In this document: positions 9,711 to 18,482 of the stretch, one piece after another | Position numbering within the stretch: the stretch's first letter is position 1 | Layout: the number at the start of each line of letters is the position of its first letter | Source: Bradyrhizobium xenonodulans | Lineage (GTDB): Bacteria; Pseudomonadota; Alphaproteobacteria; Rhizobiales; Xanthobacteraceae | Direction of reading: 5' to 3' | DNA: 64,000 nt | NCBI RefSeq assembly: GCF_027594865.1 | Contig: NZ_CP089391.1 | Location: 434,001 to 498,000 of the forward strand | The notes under the pieces: model-generated | What the model was told of the DNA's origin: nothing | What the model saw: only the letters and a program-made list of their open reading frames with translations | Database searches by the model: none | Made by a program: the position numbers and the translations under genes

Positions 9711-10595
9711 CTACGCCAGCACGGTCCGCGCCGTCGCCACGAACGCCTGCGCGGCCGGTGATAGCGTTCGGCCCTTGCGTTGCAGCAGCGACACCGGGCG
9801 GGTGATGGCCGGGCGCACCAGCGGTTTTGCGATCAGCGCCGGGAATTGATCGGCCGGCAGCATCGTCGCGGGAAGGATGGCTAAGCCGAGGCCCTGTGCG
9901 GTCATGGCGAGTGCGGTGTTGATCAGCGTCACTTCGTAGGTTGGATTGAGGTGCTTGCCTTGCGCGCCGAGCGCCTGGTCGATCTGTATGCGGATCCGCG
10001 TGTCGCGCCGCATTGCGATCGTCGGCAGTTGCGCCAGCTCGTCCCATGTCAGAGAACGGCGCGCGGCGAAATCGGCTGTGCGGCCGATCGCGCTCAAGCG
10101 CCCGCGTGTCAGTGTCTCGATCGTCATCTCCGCGAATTCACCCTCCACGCTGCCGATCGCGAACTCTGCGTCGGTCGTGCTGAGGCGTGGAGCGAGATCG
10201 TCGGCGGCAACATCCCGCATGTCGATCTCGATGTCGGGATGGGCTGCCCGAAATTTCACGAGCACCGACGGCAGCAGCGCCGATGCGGCGCCGGCTGACG
10301 CCAGAAACGCGACACGGCCGGCACGAGCCTGTGCGAGGTCGCGCATGCGCCGCGACAGGCCCTGCGCATCGCCCAGCATCCGTTCGGCCGCGTGAAATGC
10401 CTCCATGGCGGCGAGCGTCGGCTGTACTGAGCGCGTGGAGCGGTCGAACAGCTTGACGCCGAGCTGGACCTCCAACTGCTGGATCAACAGGCTCGCTGCC
10501 GGTTGTGTGATCCCCAGTTCGCGCGCGGCCCGCGTGATGCTGTGCGTGCGATAAACGCACGTGAAGGCTCGCAATTGCCGCAAGGTCACATTCAT
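9711..10595 (-). CDS. LysR-family transcriptional regulator
   Basis: A 294-residue LTTR. The N-terminal winged helix-turn-helix reads MNVTLRQLRAF, then AARELGITQPAASLLIQQLE (helix-turn-helix, about residues 22-41). The LysR substrate-binding domain covers about 90-290. It is transcribed divergently from the FAD monooxygenase gene, starting 100 bp away. The usual LTTR logic therefore suggests that it controls that gene and its own, with an aromatic or organic acid ligand. Confidence 0.92.
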   Translation of the reverse strand: MNVTLRQLRAFTCVYRTHSITRAARELGITQPAASLLIQQLEVQLGVKLFDRSTRSVQPTLAAMEAFHAAERMLGDAQGLSRRMRDLAQARAGRVAFLASAGAASALLPSVLVKFRAAHPDIEIDMRDVAADDLAPRLSTTDAEFAIGSVEGEFAEMTIETLTRGRLSAIGRTADFAARRSLTWDELAQLPTIAMRRDTRIRIQIDQALGAQGKHLNPTYEVTLINTALAMTAQGLGLAILPATMLPADQFPALIAKPLVRPAITRPVSLLQRKGRTLSPAAQAFVATARTVLA

Positions 10596-10608
10596 AGGTA
10601 AAGCTCAT

Positions 10609-10642
10609 GAATTGATGAATTCTTTCCGGCTTATCGCATAAG
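10609..10642. promoter_or_regulatory. Candidate LysR-type operator in the divergent intergenic region
   Basis: Two short dyads lie in the 100-bp divergent spacer: GAATTGATGAATTC (10609-10622) and CTTATCGCATAAG (10630-10642). LTTR sites are typically pairs of imperfect dyads spanning the regulator promoter. The spacing, 8 bp between the dyads, is suggestive but unproven. Confidence 0.4.
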
Positions 10643-10695
10643 CGACCTTGCATTAAAATGCACCCTGCGGACGGAGAATCCGTGGCGGTGCGAGG

Positions 10696-12348
10696 ATGGG
10701 AACGAGCATGAGGACGCAGGTGCTGGTGGTGGGCGCCGGGCCCGTAGGGCTGACCGCGGCAATGGATCTGGCCTCGCGTGGGGTCGATGTCGTCGTCGCG
10801 GAAATCCGCCATGCCGGCGATCCGCCCAGCGTCAAATGCAATCATGTCTCGGCGCGCTCGATGGAAATTTTTCGGCGGCTCGGCGTGGCCTCCAAGCTGC
10901 GCGATGCGGGTTTGCCCGCGGACTTTCCGAACGATTGCTCCTATCGGACCACGGCGACTGGCATCGAGCTCTGCCGCATCGACATTCCATCCCGCGCGCG
11001 TCGCTACAGCGCGACGGGCGGCCCCGACACCTGGTGGCCAACGCCGGAGCCGCCGCACCGGATCAACCAGGTCTATCTCGAGCCGATCTTGTTCGCCCAC
11101 GCGGCGGCCCAGCCGCGCATCACCATTCTCGCGCGCACAGAAATCACTGACATCGAGCAGAGTGCCGATCATGTGACGGCGCTGGCGCGCAATCTCGACA
11201 GCGGGGAGGCGGTTCGCATCGAAGCCGGCTTCGTGATCGGATGTGACGGCAGCCGTTCGCTCGTTCGCAAATCGATCGGTGCTAGCCTCTCTGGAACGCC
11301 GGTGATCCAGCGCGTGCAATCGACCTTCATCGAGGCGCCGCGACTGAGGGACCTGATGGGCGCGCACAAGCCGGCCTGGATGGTGCTCTCGCTCAATCCG
11401 CGCCGCTCCGGCACGACGGTTGCGATCGATGGCCACGACCGCTGGCTGATCCATAATCACCTCAAGCCCGACGAGCCCGAGTTCGACTCGGTCGATCGTG
11501 ACTGGTCGATCCGCGCCATTCTCGGCGTCGATGAACGCTTCGAATACAGGATTCTCAGCAAGGAAGACTGGGTCGGGCGTCGCCTCGTGGCCGATCGCTT
11601 CCGCGATCGCAGGGTCTTCATCTGCGGCGACGCCGCGCATCTGTGGATGCCCTATGCCGGCTACGGCATGAATGCGGGCATCGCGGATGCCGTCGATCTC
11701 TGCTGGCAATTGGCCGCACATCTGAGCGGGTGGGCGCCCGCTGCGATCCTCGATGCCTATGAGGCGGAGCGTCAGCCCATTACCGAGCAGGTCTCGCGCT
11801 TTGCGATGGACCACGCCATCAAGATGATGGCGCAACGCGGCGGCGTCTCCGCGGAAATCGAGGACGACACGCCCCGCGGCCATGCGGCGCGCGCCTCGCT
11901 TGCAAGAGCGGCCTATGATCTCAACGTGCAGCAATATTGCTGCGCCGGCCTCAACTTCGGCTATTACTACGACGCCTCTCCGATCATCGCCTATGACGGC
12001 CAGACCCCGCCGGCCTACGCCATGGGAAGTTTTACGCCCTCGACCGTCCCGGGCGCCCGCGCGCCGCATGTGTTCCTACGCGATGGACGATCGCTCTACG
12101 ACGCATTCGGAGCCGGCTACACATTGCTGCGGTTCGACCGGGCGGTCGACGTGACACGGCTACAGTCCGCTGCAGAGACGCGCGGCGTGCCGCTAGCGCT
12201 GATCGACCTCTCGCCCGATGATGCGAACGGCGCCTATGCCGAAAAGCTGGTGCTGGCGCGGCCCGATCAGCACATTGCCTGGCGCGGGCAGGCCGCACCT
12301 GAGAATCCGGAAGGCTTGCTGGCGCGCATCACCGGCGCGGCGGCATAA
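10696..12348 (+). CDS. FAD-dependent aromatic-ring monooxygenase (PheA/TfdB-like)
   Basis: A 550-residue class A flavoprotein monooxygenase. The N-terminal Rossmann motif VVGAGPVGLTAAMDL binds the ADP part of FAD. The CDGSRSLVRKSIG segment is the DG motif, and GDAAHLWMPYAGYGMN is the GD motif contacting the ribityl chain. The C-terminal ~150 residues form the thioredoxin-like extension found in phenol hydroxylase relatives. It probably hydroxylates an aromatic carboxylate or phenol with NAD(P)H and O2. A second possible start is 10708. The downstream Bug-type receptor and the divergent LysR gene suggest an aromatic or organic acid uptake and oxidation unit. Confidence 0.88.
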   Translation: MGTSMRTQVLVVGAGPVGLTAAMDLASRGVDVVVAEIRHAGDPPSVKCNHVSARSMEIFRRLGVASKLRDAGLPADFPNDCSYRTTATGIELCRIDIPSRARRYSATGGPDTWWPTPEPPHRINQVYLEPILFAHAAAQPRITILARTEITDIEQSADHVTALARNLDSGEAVRIEAGFVIGCDGSRSLVRKSIGASLSGTPVIQRVQSTFIEAPRLRDLMGAHKPAWMVLSLNPRRSGTTVAIDGHDRWLIHNHLKPDEPEFDSVDRDWSIRAILGVDERFEYRILSKEDWVGRRLVADRFRDRRVFICGDAAHLWMPYAGYGMNAGIADAVDLCWQLAAHLSGWAPAAILDAYEAERQPITEQVSRFAMDHAIKMMAQRGGVSAEIEDDTPRGHAARASLARAAYDLNVQQYCCAGLNFGYYYDASPIIAYDGQTPPAYAMGSFTPSTVPGARAPHVFLRDGRSLYDAFGAGYTLLRFDRAVDVTRLQSAAETRGVPLALIDLSPDDANGAYAEKLVLARPDQHIAWRGQAAPENPEGLLARITGAAA

Positions 12349-12428
12349 GCGAGCATCGAGCGGCAACCTGACGGCGGAAGCCGCCAGATCGTGTCTCACA
12401 ACAAGAAGACGCACTGAGGAGGAGAGAC

Positions 12429-13410
12429 GTGTTTCACGTTGCAAGGCGCCGCATTCTGGCCGTGCTGACGGCCGCGACTTTCGCCGTGCTGCCGCTGGAG
12501 GTCGTTGAGGCGACCTATCCTGAGCAATTGATCAAGATCGTCGTGACCTTCCCGCCCGGCGGCAGCGCCGACACCGTCATCCGCGCGCTCGAGCCGCTGG
12601 TCACCGCCGAGCTCAAACAGAGCTTGGTGATCGAGAACCGTGCCGGGGCAGGGGGGCAATATCGGCATGGCCGCGGTCGCGCAAGCCAAGCCCGACGGCT
12701 ACACGCTCGGTATCGCGCCCGCGGGCGCATTGACGGTGAATCCTCACCTCAATTCGTCAATGCCGTTCGAGTTGAAGGACCTTGCGCCCATCACGCTGCT
12801 CGCGGAAATCCCCTTCGTGCTCGTCGCCTCCGCGGACATACCTGCGCACTCCACTTCCGAGACGATCGCGCTCGCCAAGGCAAAGCCGGGTGCGCTGTCG
12901 ATCGGGCATGGCGGCAATTCGACGGCGATGCACTTGACGGCTGCGCTGTTCACGCAGAAGACCGGGATTGCGATGGAGCTCGTTCCCTATCGTGGCACCG
13001 CACCGGCGACGGTCGACGTCCTTGCAGGCCATGTTCCTTTCGCGGTGCTGGATATCCCGGCATCGCGGCAATTGATCCTCGAAGGCAAGCTCAACGCGAT
13101 CGGCGTTTCCTCCGCACGGCGTCTTCCATCCTTGCCTGATGTGCCGACCCTCGCCGAGAGCGGCATCGCAGGTTTCGAATCGGTGGGCTGGTTCGGGCTC
13201 GTGGCTCCGGCCGGCACGCCGGCGGATGTCATCGGCAGGCTGAACCTGGCCTTCACGAAAGCCCTGAAAGACCCGTCGGTGGTCGAGAAGATCAGGACAC
13301 TCGGTGCAGAGCCTGCGCCCACGTCCCCAGAGCAGTTCGCTCGCTTCATTCAGAGCGAAAGCACGAAATGGGGCAAGCTGATTAGTGAGGCCGGCATCAA
13401 GGCGAATTAG
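12429..13410 (+). pseudogene. Bug/TctC-family substrate-binding protein, frameshifted
   Basis: Reading starts at GTG 12429, with a strong AGGAGGAG site upstream, and gives a signal peptide followed by YPEQLIKIVVTFPPGGSADT and VIENRAGAGG. The frame is then lost at a run of six G at 12651-12656. The +1-shifted frame continues exactly where the family expects it, GGNIGMAAVAQAKPDGYTL, and runs to TAG at 13408-13410. Removing one G restores a full-length ~327-residue receptor. The product as sequenced would be truncated after about 75 meaningful residues. A sequencing error in the homopolymer is an alternative. It lies 80 bp downstream of the monooxygenase, probably in the same operon. Confidence 0.85.
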
Positions 13411-13417
13411 GTTGGCG

Positions 13418-13735
13418 TCATGCCACCCCCGGCTTCGCAAAATAGTCCTGGAACTGCGGATCCGTCCGCAGCGCCACCGGATCACGTCCCTCGGCAATTC
13501 GGTCACATGCATCGCGCGCACCGTCGCGGGCCGCGCGATCAGCCTCAGCACGCGGTCGGCCATGGCGATGGTTTCGCCGATGTTGTGGGTGACGAGAAAG
13601 GCGCGCTTGCCGCGCTCGGCGATGATGCGGGCGACGTCGGCCTGCATCAGGAGGTGGGTCTAAAAGTCGAGCGCAGAGAACGGCTCGTCGAGCAGGATCA
13701 CTTCGGGGTCGAAGACGGCCGTGCGCCTGACCTAC
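13418..13735 (-). pseudogene. Remnant of an ABC transporter ATPase (nitrate/sulfonate type), C-terminal part only
   Basis: On the minus strand the reading VFDPEVILLDEPFSALDF includes Walker B and the D-loop. It then meets an in-frame TAG at 13662-13660. Beyond it, THLLMQADVARIIAERGKRA and FLVTHNIGETIAMADRVL (H-loop) continue in the same frame. Near 13490 the homologous frame shifts and ends DPQFQDYFAKPGVA at 13418. Walker A, Q-loop and signature motif are missing, because the sequence upstream is the end of the Bug gene. A dead fragment of a TauB/SsuB-like ATPase. Confidence 0.8.
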
Positions 13736-14724
13736 TGCGCACCAATCCCCGCGCTCTCGATCACCCGCTTGTTGCGTGCGGTCTCCTCGACGATGAACGG
13801 CTCCATCTCGGCCGGGCCCTTGTCGGCGATCGACACCTGGCCGTTGGCGGTGAGGTCCGCGACGATGCCGGGGTCGGCGAGCACGGCGGCCATCGCCTCG
13901 GAGAGCCTGCTTACAATTCGCGGATCGGTGCCGGCCGGGACCGAGACCCAGGTCGAGCCGGCATTGACGGCGTCCGGGTAGCCGGCCTCGAGCACCGTCG
14001 GCGCGTCGGGCAGCGCGGCCAGCCGCGCCGCGCCTGTCGTGCCGAGCACCTTGACCTTGCCGGTGTCGATCAGCGGCCTCAGCACGGTGAGGTAGTCGAA
14101 GGAGACGTCCAGGATGCCCGACATCATGTCGGTCATCTGGCTCGAGCCCGACTTGTAGGGCACGTGGGTCAGCTTGATGCCGGCGGCCGCCTGCAACATC
14201 TCGCCGGCGAGGTGCTGGGCGGTGCCGGGGCCGGGGGAGCCGAAATTGACCTTGCCCGGATTGGCCTTCGCGTAGGCGACGAACTCGGCCAGCGTGCTGT
14301 AGGGCGCTGCTGCGGTCGCAACGAGGACCTGATTCGACGAGCTCACGCCGCGGACGTGGACGTAGCTCTTGAGCGGGTCGTAGTTGAGCTTCGTCAGCCC
14401 CAGGTTCGGCTGGATCGTCATCGGCCCGCCGGAGGCGTAGAGCACGGTGTAGCCGTCGGGCTGGGCCCGGGCGACGAACTCCGTCCCGATGGTCCCGCCG
14501 GCGCCGGGCCGGTTCTCCACCACCACGGGCTGCCCAAGCCGCGTCCGCAGCAGCTCCGCGATCTTGCGCGAGACGAGGTCGGTGACGCCGCCGGCCCCGA
14601 ACGGCACCACCCAGGTGATCGCGCGGTTCGGCCAGGATTCCGCGGCCGACTGAGCCCTCGCAGCGCCCGCCTGGAGGGCCAGCGTCGTCGCGGCGACGAG
14701 ACACAGGAGCGCTCTCGTCATCAT
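13732..14724 (-). CDS. Bug/TctC-family substrate-binding protein
   Basis: A 330-residue periplasmic receptor with a clear signal peptide (MMTRALLCLVAATTLALQAG, cleavage after ARAQ). Family blocks are WPNRAITWVVPFGAGGVTD, VENRPGAGGTIGTEFVA, QPDGYTV, HVPYKSG and PDAPTVLEAG. ATG at 14724 is chosen because it starts the signal peptide; upstream readings lack one. Its stop overlaps the ABC-ATPase remnant, suggesting that a deletion fused this gene to a former transporter operon. The likely ligand is a carboxylate. Confidence 0.9.
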   Translation of the reverse strand: MMTRALLCLVAATTLALQAGAARAQSAAESWPNRAITWVVPFGAGGVTDLVSRKIAELLRTRLGQPVVVENRPGAGGTIGTEFVARAQPDGYTVLYASGGPMTIQPNLGLTKLNYDPLKSYVHVRGVSSSNQVLVATAAAPYSTLAEFVAYAKANPGKVNFGSPGPGTAQHLAGEMLQAAAGIKLTHVPYKSGSSQMTDMMSGILDVSFDYLTVLRPLIDTGKVKVLGTTGAARLAALPDAPTVLEAGYPDAVNAGSTWVSVPAGTDPRIVSRLSEAMAAVLADPGIVADLTANGQVSIADKGPAEMEPFIVEETARNKRVIESAGIGAQ

Positions 14725-15083
14725 CGTCGCTCCGGGGCGATCGAACGGCGCTCCTTGGCGGCGATGTCTTCCATGGCTGCAGTCCCCCCTCGCTGCAATG
14801 TGGCCCTTTATGGCCACGTTGACCGAAAGCTACAGCTTTGAGTGTCTTCCAACCATTCGCGTAATCTGAGCATCTCTTTTGCAGAATATGAAAAGATCGA
14901 TCAGCGCCGCGAGCACGTGCTGAACGGCATCGAGGATGCCGAGGCCGCCGCGCTCGCGCGACGGAGCACGCCGCGCGCTTCAGAAGCTGGCGGGCTGACG
15001 TGGCGACAAGGGTTGAACCTGCTGCCGGCATGGACCGACCTAGCAACAGCGCGCCGACCGGCAGGAGCAAGTGATTCACGACG
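14725..15083. other. Intergenic region without a convincing gene
   Basis: About 360 bp between the divergent Bug gene and the DUF2157 gene. It should carry both promoters. Short open frames occur on both strands, but none has a recognisable motif or ribosome binding site. The stretch 14810-14900 is notably AT-richer than its surroundings. Confidence 0.5.
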
Positions 15084-16355
15084 ATGTTCGACAAGACCTA
15101 CCGGCAGCGCCTCGAAGCTGATCTTACGCAATGGGAGGCCGACGGCGTGATCGCGCCGGCGGCCGCCGCCTCCATCCGCAACGTGCTGCCGCCGTTGTCG
15201 CCCGGCATCAACATTGCCGTGGTGGTCGGCATTGTCGGCGGGCTGTTGATCGCGGCCGCTTTCCTCGCCTTCGTCGCGGCGCACTGGACCGAGATCGCGC
15301 GGCTGGTGCGGTTCGCGATCCTGCTTGCCGGCATGGTCGCCGCCGGCGGTCTCGGGGCGTGGTTCGCCGCGACGGGCCGCATCGTTCTGGCCGATCTCTG
15401 TGCCAGCATCGGTGCCATCATCTTCGGCGCGGGCATCGCGCTGGTCGGCCAGATGTATCATCTCGGCGAGGATTTTGCCGGCGGCATGCTGCTGTGGTCG
15501 ATCGGCGCGTTTGCCGCAGCGCTGCTGACCGGCTCGCGCGGCGCGCTCGCGGTCGGCCTCGTCGCCGCCTGCATCTGGACCTGCATGCGCAGCTATGACG
15601 CGCCGGATGTCGTGCATCTTCCATTCGCGGTGACCTGGCTGATCGCCGCAGCACTCGCCTTTGCGTGGAATTCCCGCGTCGCGGCCCACCTTGTCGCGAT
15701 CGCGATGCTTCCCTGGTGGATCGCGACCTCGTTTCGTCTCGAATTCGACGGCGCCCAGCCGTCATTCGTGCTGGCGAACGGTGCGGCCCTGCTGTTCGGT
15801 GCCGGGCTCGCGATTGCCGCGGCGCCGTCGCCGCGGGCGCTGCGGCTCGGGAGCATCCTGTCGAGCTATGGAGCATTGGCGCTGGCCGTCGTTGCCTTCC
15901 TGGAGGTGACGACGGTCGACGACTTCATCCACTTGCGGACCGGTTCTGGTGCGGCCCAACCGGCCTGGGCGATCCTGTGCGGTGTTGCGGGTGTGGTCCT
16001 CGCGCTCGCGTCTGCCGGGATCACCAGGCGCGTCGGTGAAATTCTCGCGGCATGTGCGATCGGGCTCGTGCTGGTCGCCGCGCCGATCTGGCCGGCATCC
16101 GCGGCCGGCGAGCCCTGGTTCGCCTATGCTTCTCTTCTCTGCGCCATGCTGTGCCTCGTCGTCTCCGGCATGCTCGACGACGTTCGCCCGCGCATCGTTG
16201 CGGGCTGGCTCGGGATCGCCGGCGTCATTGCGGGCATCACCTGGGCGGTGAAGGGCTCACTGCTGCGCCGCTCGGCCTTCCTTGCGGCGGCCGGCATCAT
16301 CGCCGTCGTCTTTGCAACCGCGCTCAATCGTGCGCTGCCGAGGGCCGGGCGATGA
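15084..16355 (+). CDS. DUF2157-domain membrane protein
   Basis: A 423-residue integral membrane protein. A soluble N-terminal stretch of about 40 residues (FDKTYRQRLEADLTQWEADG) precedes a DUF2157-type membrane region starting INIAVVVGIVGGLLIAAAF. About ten to twelve hydrophobic helices follow. The family is of unknown function and is very often paired with a GDYXXLXY protein, as here, where the next gene overlaps by 4 bp. The two probably form one membrane complex. Confidence 0.85.
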   Translation: MFDKTYRQRLEADLTQWEADGVIAPAAAASIRNVLPPLSPGINIAVVVGIVGGLLIAAAFLAFVAAHWTEIARLVRFAILLAGMVAAGGLGAWFAATGRIVLADLCASIGAIIFGAGIALVGQMYHLGEDFAGGMLLWSIGAFAAALLTGSRGALAVGLVAACIWTCMRSYDAPDVVHLPFAVTWLIAAALAFAWNSRVAAHLVAIAMLPWWIATSFRLEFDGAQPSFVLANGAALLFGAGLAIAAAPSPRALRLGSILSSYGALALAVVAFLEVTTVDDFIHLRTGSGAAQPAWAILCGVAGVVLALASAGITRRVGEILAACAIGLVLVAAPIWPASAAGEPWFAYASLLCAMLCLVVSGMLDDVRPRIVAGWLGIAGVIAGITWAVKGSLLRRSAFLAAAGIIAVVFATALNRALPRAGR

Positions 16356-16948
16356 TCGAGACCATCACAACATTCTGGCAGCGCATCCCGAAAGCCGTGC
16401 TGTTCGGCGTCGCCATCCTGCTTCAATGCGTGCTGCTGGTCCTGATGGTCGTCGATCGCATGCAGATCCTGCGCGAAGGCCGTGAGGTGACCTTGCAGAC
16501 CCAGCCTGTCGATCCCCGCGATCTCCTGCGCGGCGATTATGTCGTGCTCCGCTACGACATCTCGCAATTGCCGGCGGGCGCGCTCGCCGGCAAGACGGCC
16601 GAGACGCGCAATCCCGTCGTGTTCGTGAAGCTCGCGCCCAATGCCAACGGGCTTTACGAGGCCGTCTCGGTCTCCGCCGAGCCCGTCACGGTCACCGCGC
16701 CCGAAATCCTGATCCGCGGCCGCATCGGCTATTCCTGCGGCTCGACCAGCCGCACCTTCTGCGACAAGCTGACGATCAAATACGGTCTCGAAAGCTATTT
16801 CGTGCCCGAAGGCGAGGGCCGGAAGCTCGAGCAGGCCCGCAACCAGCAAAAGCTTCGGGTCGTCGCCGCCGTGCTGCCCTCAGGCCGCGCCGCCATCAAG
16901 CGCCTGCTGCTCGACGGCGAACCGGTGTATGAGGAGCCGTTGTATTAG
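16352..16948 (+). CDS. GDYXXLXY-domain protein
   Basis: A 198-residue protein. One N-terminal membrane helix (AVLFGVAILLQCVLLVLMVV) is followed by a periplasmic domain. The defining motif is exact: LLRGDYVVLRYDIS at about residues 58-71. A cysteine pair in SCGSTSRTFCDK may form a disulphide. The ATG overlaps the DUF2157 stop (ATGA), so the two are translationally coupled. The function of the pair is unknown. Confidence 0.88.
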   Translation: MIETITTFWQRIPKAVLFGVAILLQCVLLVLMVVDRMQILREGREVTLQTQPVDPRDLLRGDYVVLRYDISQLPAGALAGKTAETRNPVVFVKLAPNANGLYEAVSVSAEPVTVTAPEILIRGRIGYSCGSTSRTFCDKLTIKYGLESYFVPEGEGRKLEQARNQQKLRVVAAVLPSGRAAIKRLLLDGEPVYEEPLY

Positions 16949-18375
16949 GCGCCGATCGTGCGGGGCGTTCCTTTCAACGCCCGCCGCAGCACGTCCCACA
17001 CCTGCGGATCGCTCATGTGCGCCACGTTGAAGCGCATGAAGTTCTGCGCCGTCTGCGACACGCTGAACACGTTGCCCGGCGCCAGTACGACGTTTTCCTC
17101 GAGCGCGGCGCGCGCGACGGTGGTGGCGTCCTGTCCGCCCGCGAGGCGGCACCAGAGGAAGAAGCCGCCGCGGGGCGTCAGCCAGGGTTCGATGCCGAGC
17201 GCCTGAAGTTTTCGCGCAACGTCGCGACGGGTGCGCGTGAGCTTGTGGCGAAGCTCGTCCATGTGCTTGCGATAGCTGCCGCCGGCCAGCACGTTTGCGA
17301 TGATCTCGGTTGCGACGGGACTCGGGCCGCCAAAACTGGTTGCGACCTGGAGGTCGACGAGATGCTCGATCCAGTCGGCGCGCCCCGCGATGTAGCCGCA
17401 GCGCACCGAGGCCGACAGCGTCTTGGAGAAGCTGCCGATGCGGATCACGCGGTTCAAGCCGTCGAGCGCGGCAAGGCGCGGCGAGCGCTCGGGCTCGAAG
17501 TCGCCAAAGATGTCGTCCTCGACGACGGTGAGGTCATGGGCGGCGGCCGCCGTCAGAAGCCGGTGCGCGGTCTGAAGCGAGATCGTCGCGCCGGTCGGAT
17601 TGTGCAGCGCTGAATTGGTGATGTAGAGCCGCGGCCGCTCGCTGCCGAGGATCTGCTCGAAGCGGGTGACTTCAGGGCCCGACGGCGTCGTGGGCACGCT
17701 GACGATCCTGGCCTGATGCGCCCGCAGCAATGCGCGAAAGTTGAAGTAGCAGGGATCGTCGACCAGCACGGTGTCGCCGGGACGAAGCAGGAAACGGCAG
17801 ATCAGGTCGGTTGCCTGAGTGCCCGAACCCGTCAACATCAGCTGGTTGATCGAGGCCTCGATCCCGTCTTCGGCGAGCCGCGTGAGCAGCAGCCGGCGCA
17901 GCGCGAGGGAGCCGGACGTCGAGCCGTAATTGGTCAGGACGCTCGCGTCAGTGCGGGCAAGCGCGCGGGCGGCGCGGCGCAAGGCCGCTTCCGGCATCCA
18001 TTCCGGCGGCAGCCATCCGCAGCCGGGTTTCGGCACGGCCGCATCGGCGTCGAGCGATTGCCGGGAGACCCAGAACGGATCGACCTCGCGGTCGCGCCGC
18101 GGCTCGACCTCGGTCAGTGCGAGCGGCGATGTGACGGTCGGCGAGACATAGAAGCCGGAGCCGCGACGGGCGCGGATCAGCCCTTCGGCTGCGAGGCGAT
18201 CATAGGCTTCGACGACGGTGGAGGGCGAGACGCCCATCGTCGTTGCGAGGCTGCGGATCGACGGCAGGCGGTCGCCCGCACCGAGCGTGCGGCCGGCAAT
18301 CTTGCCGCGGATCGCGCTCATCACATCGATCGTTCGCGTTCCGCCGCGTCCCTTCGATTGCGCCTCGACGGTCAA
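16945..18375 (-). CDS. MocR-type regulator: GntR HTH fused to class I aminotransferase fold
   Basis: A 476-residue fusion. Residues ~15-80 form a GntR winged helix (GDRLPSIRSLATTMGVSPST, then VVEAYDRLAAEGLI). Residues ~110-470 form a fold-type I aminotransferase domain. The PLP-binding lysine is in IGSFSKTLSASVRCGYI, with ALHNPTG upstream. MocR proteins bind PLP and sense an amino acid, B6 vitamer or related compound. The start used is TTG at 18375; ATG at 18321 is an alternative but would cut into the GntR domain. The 3' end overlaps the convergent GDYXXLXY gene by 4 bp. Divergent from a DMT transporter gene that it probably controls. Confidence 0.9.
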   Translation of the reverse strand: MTVEAQSKGRGGTRTIDVMSAIRGKIAGRTLGAGDRLPSIRSLATTMGVSPSTVVEAYDRLAAEGLIRARRGSGFYVSPTVTSPLALTEVEPRRDREVDPFWVSRQSLDADAAVPKPGCGWLPPEWMPEAALRRAARALARTDASVLTNYGSTSGSLALRRLLLTRLAEDGIEASINQLMLTGSGTQATDLICRFLLRPGDTVLVDDPCYFNFRALLRAHQARIVSVPTTPSGPEVTRFEQILGSERPRLYITNSALHNPTGATISLQTAHRLLTAAAAHDLTVVEDDIFGDFEPERSPRLAALDGLNRVIRIGSFSKTLSASVRCGYIAGRADWIEHLVDLQVATSFGGPSPVATEIIANVLAGGSYRKHMDELRHKLTRTRRDVARKLQALGIEPWLTPRGGFFLWCRLAGGQDATTVARAALEENVVLAPGNVFSVSQTAQNFMRFNVAHMSDPQVWDVLRRALKGTPRTIGA

Positions 18376-18396
18376 GGTGTATCACCTTCCATACCC

Positions 18397-18418
18397 ATAC
18401 AATTTCCGCGAATTGTAT
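18397..18418. promoter_or_regulatory. Candidate MocR operator
   Basis: A perfect inverted repeat ATACAATT (18397-18404) - 6 bp - AATTGTAT (18411-18418) sits between the MocR start (18375) and the transporter start (18483). ATAC/GTAT-type half-sites are typical of MocR operators. A related CCATACCCATAC tract abuts it at 18389-18400, which may be a further half-site. Confidence 0.65.
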
Positions 18419-18482
18419 TGGATTGTCACTGGTTACGCCATCGCGGGTGGTCGAGTATCGCCGTCCAACAAGAAAGACGGAC

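Noticed and set aside
10138..12069. A 643-codon minus-strand frame opposite the FAD monooxygenase.
   Set aside because: The plus-strand reading holds three flavoprotein motifs; the minus frame has no domain and crosses into the LysR gene in the wrong frame.
13418..15094. A 558-codon minus-strand frame covering the Bug gene region.
   Set aside because: The neighbouring frame encodes a full Bug protein with signal peptide; only the last ~20 residues of the long frame belong to the ABC-ATPase remnant.
14842..15150. A 102-codon plus-strand frame overlapping the DUF2157 start.
   Set aside because: No ribosome binding site or motif, and its 3' part overlaps the DUF2157 gene out of frame.
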